From contig CAWJNE010000027.1 in NCBI GenBank assembly GCA_963844175.1, positions 90,121 to 154,120 on the forward strand: 64,000 nucleotides of DNA. The letters run 5' to 3'. The stretch is from JALZMG01 sp963844175. GTDB taxonomy: Bacteria; Actinomycetota; Acidimicrobiia; Acidimicrobiales; Ilumatobacteraceae. Below, one piece after another: positions 25,109 through 32,863 of this stretch. A model generated the notes under the pieces. It was not told the DNA's origin, searched no databases, and saw only the letters and a program-made list of their open reading frames with translations. Made by a program: the position numbers and the translations under genes. Every line of letters starts with the position of its first letter. The first letter of the stretch is position 1.

Positions 25109-26221
25109 GTGAAGACCAAGGCGGCCATCCTCTGGGAGGTCAACCAGCCGTGGAGCGTGGAGGAGATCGAGCTCGATCCGCCCGGTCCGGGTGAGGTGTT
25201 CGTCGAGGTGGCCGCCTCGGGCCTGTGCCACTCCGACGAGCACCTCGTCACCGGCGACCTCCCGTTCGAGCTGCCGATCATCGGCGGTCACGAGGGCGCA
25301 GGGGTCGTCAAGGAGGTCGGCGACAACGTCAGCTGGCTGGCCCCGGGGGACCACGTCGTGTTCGGGTTCATCCCGTCCTGTGGCCGCTGCCCGTCGTGTT
25401 CGACCGGCCACCAGAACCTGTGCGACCTCGGCGCCCTCATGGGCCTCGGCATGCAGGTCGCCGACGGGACCTCGCGCCACCACGCCAAGGGCAAGGACCT
25501 CGGCCTGATGTGCCTGCTCGGCACGTTCGCCCACCACACCGTCGTCAACGAGGCGAGCTGCATCAAGCTCGAGCCAGACATCCCGCTCGACCGGGCGTGC
25601 CTCCTCGGTTGCGGCGTGGTGACCGGATGGGGATCGGCCGTCTACGCCGCCGAGGTGACCCCGGGCGACGTCGTGGCCGTGGTCGGCGTCGGCGGCATCG
25701 GGGCCAACGCCATCCAGGGCGCCAAGCTGGCCGGCGCCAAGCAGATCTGGGCCATCGACCCGTTGGAGAACAAGCGCGAGAAGGCGATGGAGTTCGGCGC
25801 CACCCACACCGCTGCCTCGCTGGACGACGCGCTGCCGGCGATCACCGAAGCGTCGTGGGGGCGGATGGCCAACAAGACGATCATGACCATGGGCGTCGGC
25901 TCCGGTGAGCTGCTCGCCGGAGCGCTGGCCATCACGGCCAAGCGGGGACGTGTCGTCGTGACCAACATCCACCCGGCGCTGGAGATGTCGGCCAACGTCA
26001 GCCTGCTCGACCTCACGCTGATGGAGAAGCAGGTCGTCGGCTCGCTGTTCGGCTCGGCCAACCCCCGCGCCGACATCCCCAAGCTGCTCGAGCTGTGGCG
26101 CGACGGCCAGCTCGATCTCGACGGGCTCGTCACGAAGACGTACGACCTCGACGGCGTCAACGACGGCTACGACGACATGCGTGCCGGCAACAACATCCGC
26201 GGGGTGATGGTCTACACCTGA
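25109..26221 (+). CDS. NDMA-type (mycofactocin-dependent) zinc alcohol dehydrogenase
   Basis: A 370-residue medium-chain alcohol dehydrogenase. The catalytic Zn ligands are in ASGLCHSDEHL and GGHEGAGVV. The structural Zn loop is SCGRCPSCSTGHQNLC, and the nucleotide fold is VVGVGGIGANAIQGAKLAGA. The version with HHAKGKDLGLMCLLGTFAHH is the NDMA-dependent nicotinoprotein type, which holds NAD tightly and passes electrons to mycofactocin. That fits the mft locus 10 kb away. It starts at GTG 25109. It probably oxidises primary alcohols. Confidence 0.92.
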   Translation: MKTKAAILWEVNQPWSVEEIELDPPGPGEVFVEVAASGLCHSDEHLVTGDLPFELPIIGGHEGAGVVKEVGDNVSWLAPGDHVVFGFIPSCGRCPSCSTGHQNLCDLGALMGLGMQVADGTSRHHAKGKDLGLMCLLGTFAHHTVVNEASCIKLEPDIPLDRACLLGCGVVTGWGSAVYAAEVTPGDVVAVVGVGGIGANAIQGAKLAGAKQIWAIDPLENKREKAMEFGATHTAASLDDALPAITEASWGRMANKTIMTMGVGSGELLAGALAITAKRGRVVVTNIHPALEMSANVSLLDLTLMEKQVVGSLFGSANPRADIPKLLELWRDGQLDLDGLVTKTYDLDGVNDGYDDMRAGNNIRGVMVYT

Positions 26222-26241
26222 CGTTCGGCGCGCCGCCCCCT

Positions 26242-27174
26242 ATGCACGACGTCCGCTCGGTCCTCGAGCGCCTGACCGGCCAGTTGGTCGGTCGCCGGCG
26301 CGAGCTCGAGCTGGTGCTCGCCGCGCTGGAGGCCGGCCGGCACATCGTGATCGAGGGCCCGCCCGGCACGGGCAAGTCGACGCTGCTGCGGGCGGTCGCC
26401 GACGAGTTGCACGTCGGGTTCGAGTTCGTCGAGGGCAACGCCGAGCTGACGCCGGCCCGCCTCGTCGGTCACTTCGACCCCGCGCGGGTCCTCGTCGACG
26501 GCTACGACCCCGACGTGTTCGTCGACGGTCCGCTCATCACGGCCATGCGCGACGGCGCGCTGCTCTACGTCGAAGAGCTCAACCGGGTGCCGGAGGAGAC
26601 GCTCAACGTGTTGATCACGGTGATGAGCGAGCGCGAGCTGCACGTGCCGCGCCTCGGGCGGATCGTCGCCGATGCCGGATTCCGGCTCGTCGCGGCGATG
26701 AACCCGTTCGATGCCGTCGGCACGGCGCGCATCTCCAGCGCCGTGTACGACCGTGTGTGCCGGCTCGCCGTCGACTACCAGTCGGCACCGGAGGAGGCGG
26801 CGATCGTGGCTCGCTCCAGCCCCGGCGCCGCGCCGTCGTGGGTCGAGCGAGTGGTCGACCTGGTCCGCCGGACCCGCGACCACCCGGACCTGCGAGTCGG
26901 GTCGTCGGTGCGCGGCGCGCTCGACGCCACCGCCGTCGTCATGGCCCTGGCCGAGCTCCGCGGTGGCCCACCGGAGAGCGACGGCGTCGGGCTCGATGCC
27001 GTGCTCGTGGCACTGTCGGGTCGGGTGCGGCTGCGCGAGGGCTCGATGCGCACGACCGAGGAGATCATCACCGAGCTGTGGCACGCCGTGTTCGGTGCCA
27101 GCGGGGTGCAGGCCGACGGCGACGGCGGGTCGACGGGAAAAGCCTCGGCCCCGACGGGGGCCTCCCGGTCCTGA
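26242..27174 (+). CDS. MoxR-family AAA+ ATPase
   Basis: A 310-residue AAA+ chaperone-like ATPase. Walker A is IEGPPGTGKSTLLRAVADEL (about 39), Walker B LLYVEELNRVPEETLN, and sensor 1 VAAMNPFDAVGTARIS. MoxR proteins act with VWA-domain partners to insert metals or activate protein complexes, and the next gene encodes such a partner. The ATG at 26242 is 20 bp after the dehydrogenase stop, so alcohol dehydrogenase, MoxR and VWA are probably one operon. That makes the dehydrogenase a candidate client (inference). Confidence 0.9.
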   Translation: MHDVRSVLERLTGQLVGRRRELELVLAALEAGRHIVIEGPPGTGKSTLLRAVADELHVGFEFVEGNAELTPARLVGHFDPARVLVDGYDPDVFVDGPLITAMRDGALLYVEELNRVPEETLNVLITVMSERELHVPRLGRIVADAGFRLVAAMNPFDAVGTARISSAVYDRVCRLAVDYQSAPEEAAIVARSSPGAAPSWVERVVDLVRRTRDHPDLRVGSSVRGALDATAVVMALAELRGGPPESDGVGLDAVLVALSGRVRLREGSMRTTEEIITELWHAVFGASGVQADGDGGSTGKASAPTGASRS

Positions 27175-28091
27175 AGGAAGGGACGGCGGCCGCGGATGCG
27201 ATCGCCGCCGCCCAGCGTTCGACGACGTCTCGGCGTGAGCTCGCTCGCCGGCCCGGGTTCGAGGAGGTGTCGCCGACGGTGGGTGAGCTCGACGAGTCGG
27301 CGTTCGACGAGGCCATGGCAACCGACGCCGACGACGCACTGGCGATGCTGGCCGACATGACCCGGGCGACGGACGCCCGGCTGCGCGACCTCGCCCGGCG
27401 GCTCGCCGGACGGCTCGTTCTCGACGTCGCCCGGCGCGGTCCGAGCCGGCGGCGCGGCACGGGCCGGATCGAGGCCGCGCCCTATGAGCCGACGGCCGGC
27501 GACCTCGACCTCGACGCCAGCACCGAGGCGATCGTCGAGTCGCGTGCAGCGGGCGCGGCCCTCGATCCCGAACGGCTGCGGGTCCGGCGGTGGGTCCAGC
27601 CGCGGACGGCCGTCTGCCTGCTCGTCGATCGCAGCGGCTCGATGGGCGGCGCACCACTGGCGACGAGCGCGGTCACGGCGGCGGCGGTGGCGTTGCGGGC
27701 GACCGAGGACTTCAGCGTGATCTCGTTCGCCAAGGAGTCCGTGGTCGTCAAGCCGCAGGACGTGGTGGTGCCGGCCGAGATCGTCGTCGACGGGGTGCTG
27801 TCCTTGCGTGGCCACGGCACCACGGACCTGGCTGGCGCGCTGACCGTCGCCGGCCGTCAGCTCGGTCGGTCCACGGCCGGGCGGAAGCTGGCGATCCTGC
27901 TGTCGGACTGCCGGGCCACCGAGTCCGGCGACGTCGTGCACGCCGCGGCCGCCCTCGACGAGCTGGCGATCATCGCACCCGCTGACGACGCCGACGACGC
28001 AACAGCATTGGCGCGCGCCGTCGGTGCGGCGATGACGACGGTGACCGGCCCGACGGCCGCCGCCGACGCCGTCGCCCGCGTCCTGCACTGA
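27078..28091 (+). CDS. VWA-domain protein, partner of the MoxR ATPase
   Basis: The C-terminal VWA domain carries the complete MIDAS: LLVDRSGSMGGAP (DxSxS), the Thr in RGHGTTDLAG and the Asp in LLSDCRATE. A helical region precedes it (FEEVSPTVGELDESAFDEA and ATDARLRDLARRLAGRLVL). The start is uncertain: GTG 27078 overlaps moxR by 97 bp and gives 337 residues but begins with an Arg-rich run, while GTG 27267 would remove residues that look genuinely coding. Start codons between them are absent in this frame. The stop lies in a bidirectional hairpin. Confidence 0.85.
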   Translation: MARRVRCQRGAGRRRRRVDGKSLGPDGGLPVLKEGTAAADAIAAAQRSTTSRRELARRPGFEEVSPTVGELDESAFDEAMATDADDALAMLADMTRATDARLRDLARRLAGRLVLDVARRGPSRRRGTGRIEAAPYEPTAGDLDLDASTEAIVESRAAGAALDPERLRVRRWVQPRTAVCLLVDRSGSMGGAPLATSAVTAAAVALRATEDFSVISFAKESVVVKPQDVVVPAEIVVDGVLSLRGHGTTDLAGALTVAGRQLGRSTAGRKLAILLSDCRATESGDVVHAAAALDELAIIAPADDADDATALARAVGAAMTTVTGPTAAADAVARVLH

Positions 28092-28112
28092 GCTCCTCGA
28101 GAAGGAGCTCAG
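28088..28112. terminator. shared bidirectional terminator hairpin containing both stop codons
   Basis: CTGAGCTCCT and AGGAGCTCAG are perfect 10-bp arms around CGAGA. The TGA of the VWA gene (28089-28091) is in the left arm and the TGA of the converging LCP gene (28111-28109) is in the right arm. Confidence 0.8.
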
Positions 28113-29489
28113 CAGGTGACGTCGCGCGGCGGGACGATGCCGAAGGTGTTCTCCTCGGGAGCGTCTGCGGGCGGCAGGGCCTCGGACGGTCGTTTCGACC
28201 TCGGTCGCCGCCGTCTCGACGCTTGCCTCCGGCTCCTCGGCGCCGGGTCGCGTGGCCGGGAGGGTCGTGGCGGCAAATTCCTGCACCGGCGCCTCGGCGA
28301 GGGATGTCTCGCCGCGGAACATCGCCAGCACCGCTTGCATGTTGTCGCCGTCGAGCTGCGGCTCTAGGACGTCGGCCCCGCTACTGGTCTCGCGGCCGAC
28401 GGCCTCGATCTGGTAGGTCGGGATCCCGCCCGGCTGGACGTCGCGCATCACGCCGGCGAACTCCATCAACTTGGCCACCGACAGGCCTGGGTCGGTCACG
28501 ACGTTCCCGCCCGTCGCGCTCTCGATCAGGCCGCGGGCGACGCCCGGGTCGAGCAGGCCCTTGGACAGCACGCTGGCCAGCGTGCGGCGCAGGAAGTCCT
28601 GCTGACGGGAGATGCGCCCGAGATCCGAAGTGACGTCCCGTTCCCAGTTTCCGGAGCCCGGCGGGTCCTCGTACTCGTAGTGGCGCGAGCGCACGTAGGC
28701 GAGAGCGTGGTCGCCGTTGAACGTGAAGCAACCGGGCTGCAGCACCTCGAGCCCCGAGCCCTCGTCCCGCGCCGGGTACTCGAACGGCACAGCGACGCCC
28801 CCGACGGCGTCGACGAGGGTCTTGAAGGTGCAGAAGTCGACCTGGATGAAGTGGTCGATGCCGACGAAGAAGTTCTCGTAGATCGTGTTGATCAGCAGCT
28901 GCGGCTCGTCGCGCCGGTAGGCGGAGTTGATGCGCGCCCGGTTGTCGCTGCCGGCGATCGTGACGTAGAGGTCGCGAGGGAAGGACAGCACGGCGACGCG
29001 CGAGGCGGCGGGGTCGACGCGGAACACCATGATCGTGTCGCTGCGCTCGCCGACGCGGTCCTCGCCTTCGGTCCCGAAGGCCGCCGCGTACGGCGAGTTC
29101 GGGTCGATGCAGGCGCCGTTGTCGGCCCCGGTGATGAGGAAGTTCTTGGCCGTCGGATCGGCGGGCGGGAACGTCGGCGGCGTGGTCGTGGCTGGAGCCG
29201 CCGTCGTCGGTGCGGTCGAGCCGTCCGGCTGCGTGCCCTCAGGGGCGGTCGTCGGCGGGACCGTCGCCGTCGAGAGCGGGGCGACCGCCTCGCCGGCGGC
29301 CGCCTCGCCGGCGGCCGCCGCGGCCGGGTTGGTGATCTCGACGGTGTCGCGGTTGCGCCAGAGCATGTACGCGCCGGCCAGCCCGCCGGCGGCCAGGAAG
29401 GAGATCACGGCTGCGGTGACCGTGAAGGCGATGGCGACGCGTTCGGGCCACGTCCGGCCGCCGTCCGGAGCTCGATCTCGCCCGCCCAT
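28109..29489 (-). CDS. LytR-CpsA-Psr (LCP) family cell-wall protein, apparent frameshift near the 3' end
   Basis: Attaches glycopolymers to peptidoglycan. It starts at ATG 29489, with a membrane helix at about residues 18-40 and a Thr/Pro/Ala linker. The LCP domain has NFLITGADN, ERSDTIMVFRVDP, VAVLSFPRDLYVTI, RINSAYRRDEPQLL and HALAYVRSRHYEYED, with the conserved Arg/Asp residues that bind the polyprenyl substrate. Near 28170-28190 the reading frame runs on into nonsense antisense to the VWA gene. The neighbouring frame then gives a natural end, LPPADAPEENTFGIV then PPRDVTC and a stop in the terminator. The span is 1 base over a multiple of three, so a single-base indel is likely, either sequencing error or a recent mutation. 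Confidence 0.85.
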
Positions 29490-29642
29490 GAGGCGCCGAA
29501 GTTACCGGAGAGTTGGGCTCGGGAACCGGCGGCCTGCGGCGTCCGTCACGGCCGGCGTGGCGGTCAGCCCGGCATCCGATGCGAGCGACCGAGCGCCAGC
29601 GAGGGAGCGGGCAAGCAACGGCCTGCGTGGCCGGGGAACGCA

Positions 29643-31325
29643 ATGATGGCCATGATGGCGGCGATGTACGACGTCGTGATCGTCGGCGGCGGCTCGGCCG
29701 GGTCCGTGCTGGCCAACCGGCTGAGCGACGACCCGTCGACGCGTGTGCTGGTCCTCGAGGCCGGCCGGCCCGATCACCGTTGGGACGTCTTCATCCAGAT
29801 GCCGGCGGCGCTGATGTTCCCGAGCGGCAGGCGGCTCTACGACTGGCGCTACGAGTCGGAGCCCGAGCCGCACCTCGCCGAGCGGCGAGTGGCGCACGCT
29901 CGTGGCAAGGTCCTCGGCGGCTCGTCGAGCATCAACGGGATGATCTTCCAACGCGGCAACCCGCTCGACTTCGAGCGGTGGGCGGCCGATCCCGGCATGG
30001 CCCGGTGGGACCACGCCCACTGCCTGCCGTATTTCCGCCGGATGGAGGATTGCCTGGCCGCCGCCGCCGACGATCCGTTCCGGGGCCACGGCGGCCCGCT
30101 GGTGCTGGAACGTGGACCGGCGAAGACGCCGCTCTTCGAGGCGTTCTTCGAGGCGGTGCAGCAGGCCGGCGAGCACCTCACCTCGGACGTCAACGGGTAC
30201 CGGCAGGAGGGTTTCGCGCCGTTCGATCGCAACCTGCACCGCGGGCGCCGGCTCAGCGCCTCGCGGGCCTACCTCCACCCCGTGCGGTGGCGACCGAACC
30301 TCGACGTGGTGACACGCGCCTTCGTCACCGGCCTGGTCCTCGATGGGGATCGAGTCACCGGCGTCGACTACCAGCGACCGGGTCGCCGGCACGAGCGCGT
30401 GACCGCGGGCGAGGTGATCCTCTGTGGTGGTGCGTTCAACTCCCCGCAGCTGCTGCAGCTCTCCGGCATCGGCGACGAGCGCCACCTCCGGTCGGTCGGC
30501 GTCGACGTGCGCCACCACCTGCCCGGCGTCGGTCGCAGCCTGCAGGACCACCTCGAGGTCTACGTCCAGCACGCCAGCACACAGCCGGTGTCCCTCAACC
30601 CGTCGCTGAAGTGGCGGCACTGGCCGTGGATCGGAATGCGCTGGCTGGCCCGTCGCGGTCCCGGGGCGTCCAACCACTTCGAGGCCGGCGGCTTCATGCG
30701 CAGCAACGACGAGGTCGCCTACCCGAACCTGATGTTCCACTTCCTCCCCATCGCTGTCCGCTACGACGGGTCGAAACCGGCCGCCGAGCACGGCTACCAG
30801 GTGCACGTGGGGCCGATGTACTCCGACGCGCGGGGAACGGTCCTGATCCGCTCGACGGACCCTCGCGAGCACCCGGCGTTGCGGTTCAACTACCTGTCGA
30901 CGGCGCAGGATCGGCGGGAGTGGGTGGAAGCGATCCGCCACACCCGCCGCCTGCTCGACCAGCCGGCCTTCTCCCCGTTCGACGGCGGCGAGCTGTCACC
31001 CGGCCCGGCGGTCCAGTCCGACGACGAGATCCTTGACTGGGTGGCCCGCGACGCCGAGACCGCGCTGCACCCCTCGTGCACGTGTCGCATGGGCGTCGAC
31101 GACGAGGCGGTCATCGACCCCGACACGATGCGGGTCCACGGACTGCGCGGTGTGCGCGTGGTCGACGCGTCGTCGATGCCCTACGTCACCAACGGCAACA
31201 TCTACGCCCCGGTGATGATGCTGGCCGAGAAGGCGGCTGACGCGATCATCGGCGGCGATCCGCTGCCGCCGGAACCGGTCGAGTTCTACCGTTACGGCCC
31301 GGCCGGAAGGCCGTCGACGACGTAG
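29643..31325 (+). CDS. betA: choline dehydrogenase-like GMC oxidoreductase
   Basis: A 560-residue FAD enzyme: YDVVIVGGGSAGSVLANRLS at the N-terminus, GKVLGGSSSINGMIFQRGNP, QDHLEVYVQHASTQPVSLNP, GASNHFEAGGFMRS, catalytic His in ALHPSCTCRMG (about 473) and Asn in VTNGNIYAPVMMLAEKAAD. The whole length reads like BetA, which makes betaine aldehyde from choline for osmoprotection or for use as nutrient. No betaine-aldehyde dehydrogenase is adjacent, so another alcohol is possible. GMC proteins such as MftG also serve mycofactocin systems, but the BetA resemblance is stronger. Several ATG codons (29643-29664) compete as starts. Its end overlaps the converging gene by 34 bp. Confidence 0.85.
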   Translation: MMAMMAAMYDVVIVGGGSAGSVLANRLSDDPSTRVLVLEAGRPDHRWDVFIQMPAALMFPSGRRLYDWRYESEPEPHLAERRVAHARGKVLGGSSSINGMIFQRGNPLDFERWAADPGMARWDHAHCLPYFRRMEDCLAAAADDPFRGHGGPLVLERGPAKTPLFEAFFEAVQQAGEHLTSDVNGYRQEGFAPFDRNLHRGRRLSASRAYLHPVRWRPNLDVVTRAFVTGLVLDGDRVTGVDYQRPGRRHERVTAGEVILCGGAFNSPQLLQLSGIGDERHLRSVGVDVRHHLPGVGRSLQDHLEVYVQHASTQPVSLNPSLKWRHWPWIGMRWLARRGPGASNHFEAGGFMRSNDEVAYPNLMFHFLPIAVRYDGSKPAAEHGYQVHVGPMYSDARGTVLIRSTDPREHPALRFNYLSTAQDRREWVEAIRHTRRLLDQPAFSPFDGGELSPGPAVQSDDEILDWVARDAETALHPSCTCRMGVDDEAVIDPDTMRVHGLRGVRVVDASSMPYVTNGNIYAPVMMLAEKAADAIIGGDPLPPEPVEFYRYGPAGRPSTT

Positions 31326-32734
31326 GTCGACTCGGCGTTCCACATCATGAAGCCGGCCGCTCCGGCGCCGCGGGCGGCCTCGATCTGGGCTTGGATCTGC
31401 GGCGCGCCGTACCCGTTGAAGTCCTGCAGCCACGGCACGATCGCCGCGCCGCTGCCGGCGATCACACGCTGGAAGTCAGCGAGCGAGGCGGCGACGATCT
31501 CACCGGGCTGCCCGGTGGGGTCGGCGACGTTGTACTCACCCGATGTCCACAGCGACGGGTACACCATCGGGGCGATGTAGTCGACGTTCGGCGCCAGCAG
31601 CTCCATGTCCTGGGCCGTCGGTTCGGGTCGCGACGCCGAGATGCCGAAGACCGAGATGCCGAGCGGCGCGGCGCCGATGGCCGCCTTGGTCTCGGCGACG
31701 AAGCGGGCGACGGACACATCCGGCGGGCCGGCCAGGCCCGGGAACTGCATCGTCGACACGTCACCCTCGGGTCGGCGCACGTAGTCGTAGAGGATCTCGT
31801 CGAAGCCGAGGCCGATCGCCTCTCGTGCCAGCTCGACTTGGTACTGGCGAACCTCCGGGCTGGCGAAGTTGGTGAACGCCGCGGCTCCGTAGTTGTTGGC
31901 CAGCGGCGCGCCGGCGGCGTCGAGCACGATCATGTCCGATCGGCCGTTCTGCAGCGCCCAGCTGGCCAGCGTCGGGTCTAGGAAGTTGACGACGCGACCG
32001 ATCACGCGCACGCCGAGACCGTGCAACTCGTCGATCGCCTGCCGGGCGTCATAGTGGGCCTTGGCCGCGCCCGTGGTGACGGCGAGCGGCACGGTGCTGG
32101 CGTACCCCACCTCACCCGATTCGTTCTTGACGTCCAGTTGGACGGCGTTGATGCGGCCGGTGGCGATCAGATCGAGGACCTGCTGGTGGACGACGGGGTT
32201 GTTCCAATCCGGCGAGGCGACGTGCACGGCGGCAGTTGCCGGGTGCTCGGCCGGCGCCGGGGTCGGCGTGACCGCAACGACGGTCTCGCTCTGCACGCCG
32301 GCGCTGTCGGCGGCGACGAGGCGCACCTCGGTCCACTCGGGCAGGAGGTAGAGGCTGAACCCGCCACCGGCGTCCAGCGGGACGGGTTGGCCGTTGGCCG
32401 TCAGGGACACCGCCCCGTCGGTCAGCCCGCGCAGTTCGCTGACCGAGCCGGCCACGGTCGGCGTGACCTGATCGGGCGCGCTGACGAGCGGGCCGCCACC
32501 CACCGGCGTGGCGAACGTGGCGGTCATCGATTCATCGCCGGATACCGCGCGGAAGGCGAAGAAGCCGCCGACGGCGGCGAGGACGACGACGAGCGCGACG
32601 AGCAGCCAGGGACCCGGAGGCGGTCGGCGGGCGCGCCCGCGATACGCGGGTTGGCGCGGTCCGAAGTTCGGGACTCGCAGTGGGCGCGACGACGCGGGTC
32701 GTCCCTCGCTGTGATCACGGAGGATTCCGGTCAT
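31292..32734 (-). CDS. membrane-anchored putative glycoside hydrolase (DUF4015-like)
   Basis: 480 residues. A short Arg-rich cytoplasmic start and one membrane helix (WLLVALVVVLAAVGGFFAF) come first, then an extracellular beta domain (about 80-170) and a TIM-barrel domain. The barrel has INAVQLDVKNESGEVGYAST, GVRVIGRVVNFLDP, GFDEILYDYVRRPEGD and VDYIAPMVYPSLW. These match the putative glycosyl hydrolase family DUF4015, where the acidic residues at strand ends (DEILYDYVR and DYIAPM) would be catalytic. It is predicted to act on extracellular polysaccharide or wall glycans. ATG 32734 has a modest ribosome site (GGGAGAG), and longer in-frame starts exist. Confidence 0.82.
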   Translation of the reverse strand: MTGILRDHSEGRPASSRPLRVPNFGPRQPAYRGRARRPPPGPWLLVALVVVLAAVGGFFAFRAVSGDESMTATFATPVGGGPLVSAPDQVTPTVAGSVSELRGLTDGAVSLTANGQPVPLDAGGGFSLYLLPEWTEVRLVAADSAGVQSETVVAVTPTPAPAEHPATAAVHVASPDWNNPVVHQQVLDLIATGRINAVQLDVKNESGEVGYASTVPLAVTTGAAKAHYDARQAIDELHGLGVRVIGRVVNFLDPTLASWALQNGRSDMIVLDAAGAPLANNYGAAAFTNFASPEVRQYQVELAREAIGLGFDEILYDYVRRPEGDVSTMQFPGLAGPPDVSVARFVAETKAAIGAAPLGISVFGISASRPEPTAQDMELLAPNVDYIAPMVYPSLWTSGEYNVADPTGQPGEIVAASLADFQRVIAGSGAAIVPWLQDFNGYGAPQIQAQIEAARGAGAAGFMMWNAESTYVVDGLPAGP

Positions 32735-32755
32735 CTCTCCCAACTTCGACCTCGA

Positions 32756-32774
32756 CGCCTCGCCGCTCGAGGCG
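32756..32774 (-). terminator. GC-rich hairpin after valS
   Basis: CGCCTCG and CGAGGCG flank CCGCT, 90 bp past the valS stop and 22 bp before the next start. It is probably a weak terminator or processing hairpin. There is no T run. Confidence 0.45.
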
Positions 32775-32863
32775 AGCACACAGTACCCAACCGCGGACCG
32801 CGATCAAGCGTCAGAGCAGGGACGATGCGCGGGGCGGCCGCAGCCGCGACGGGACTCGTCGAC

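Noticed and set aside
26775..28108. An open frame on the minus strand continuing the LCP protein for another 440 codons
   Set aside because: It lies antisense to the VWA and MoxR genes, is Arg/Gly-rich shadow sequence, and the natural LCP end is found in the neighbouring frame inside the terminator.
29643..31325. Calling the GMC oxidoreductase MftG (mycofactocin dehydrogenase)
   Set aside because: Sequence reads along its full length like choline dehydrogenase and it is not inside the mft operon.
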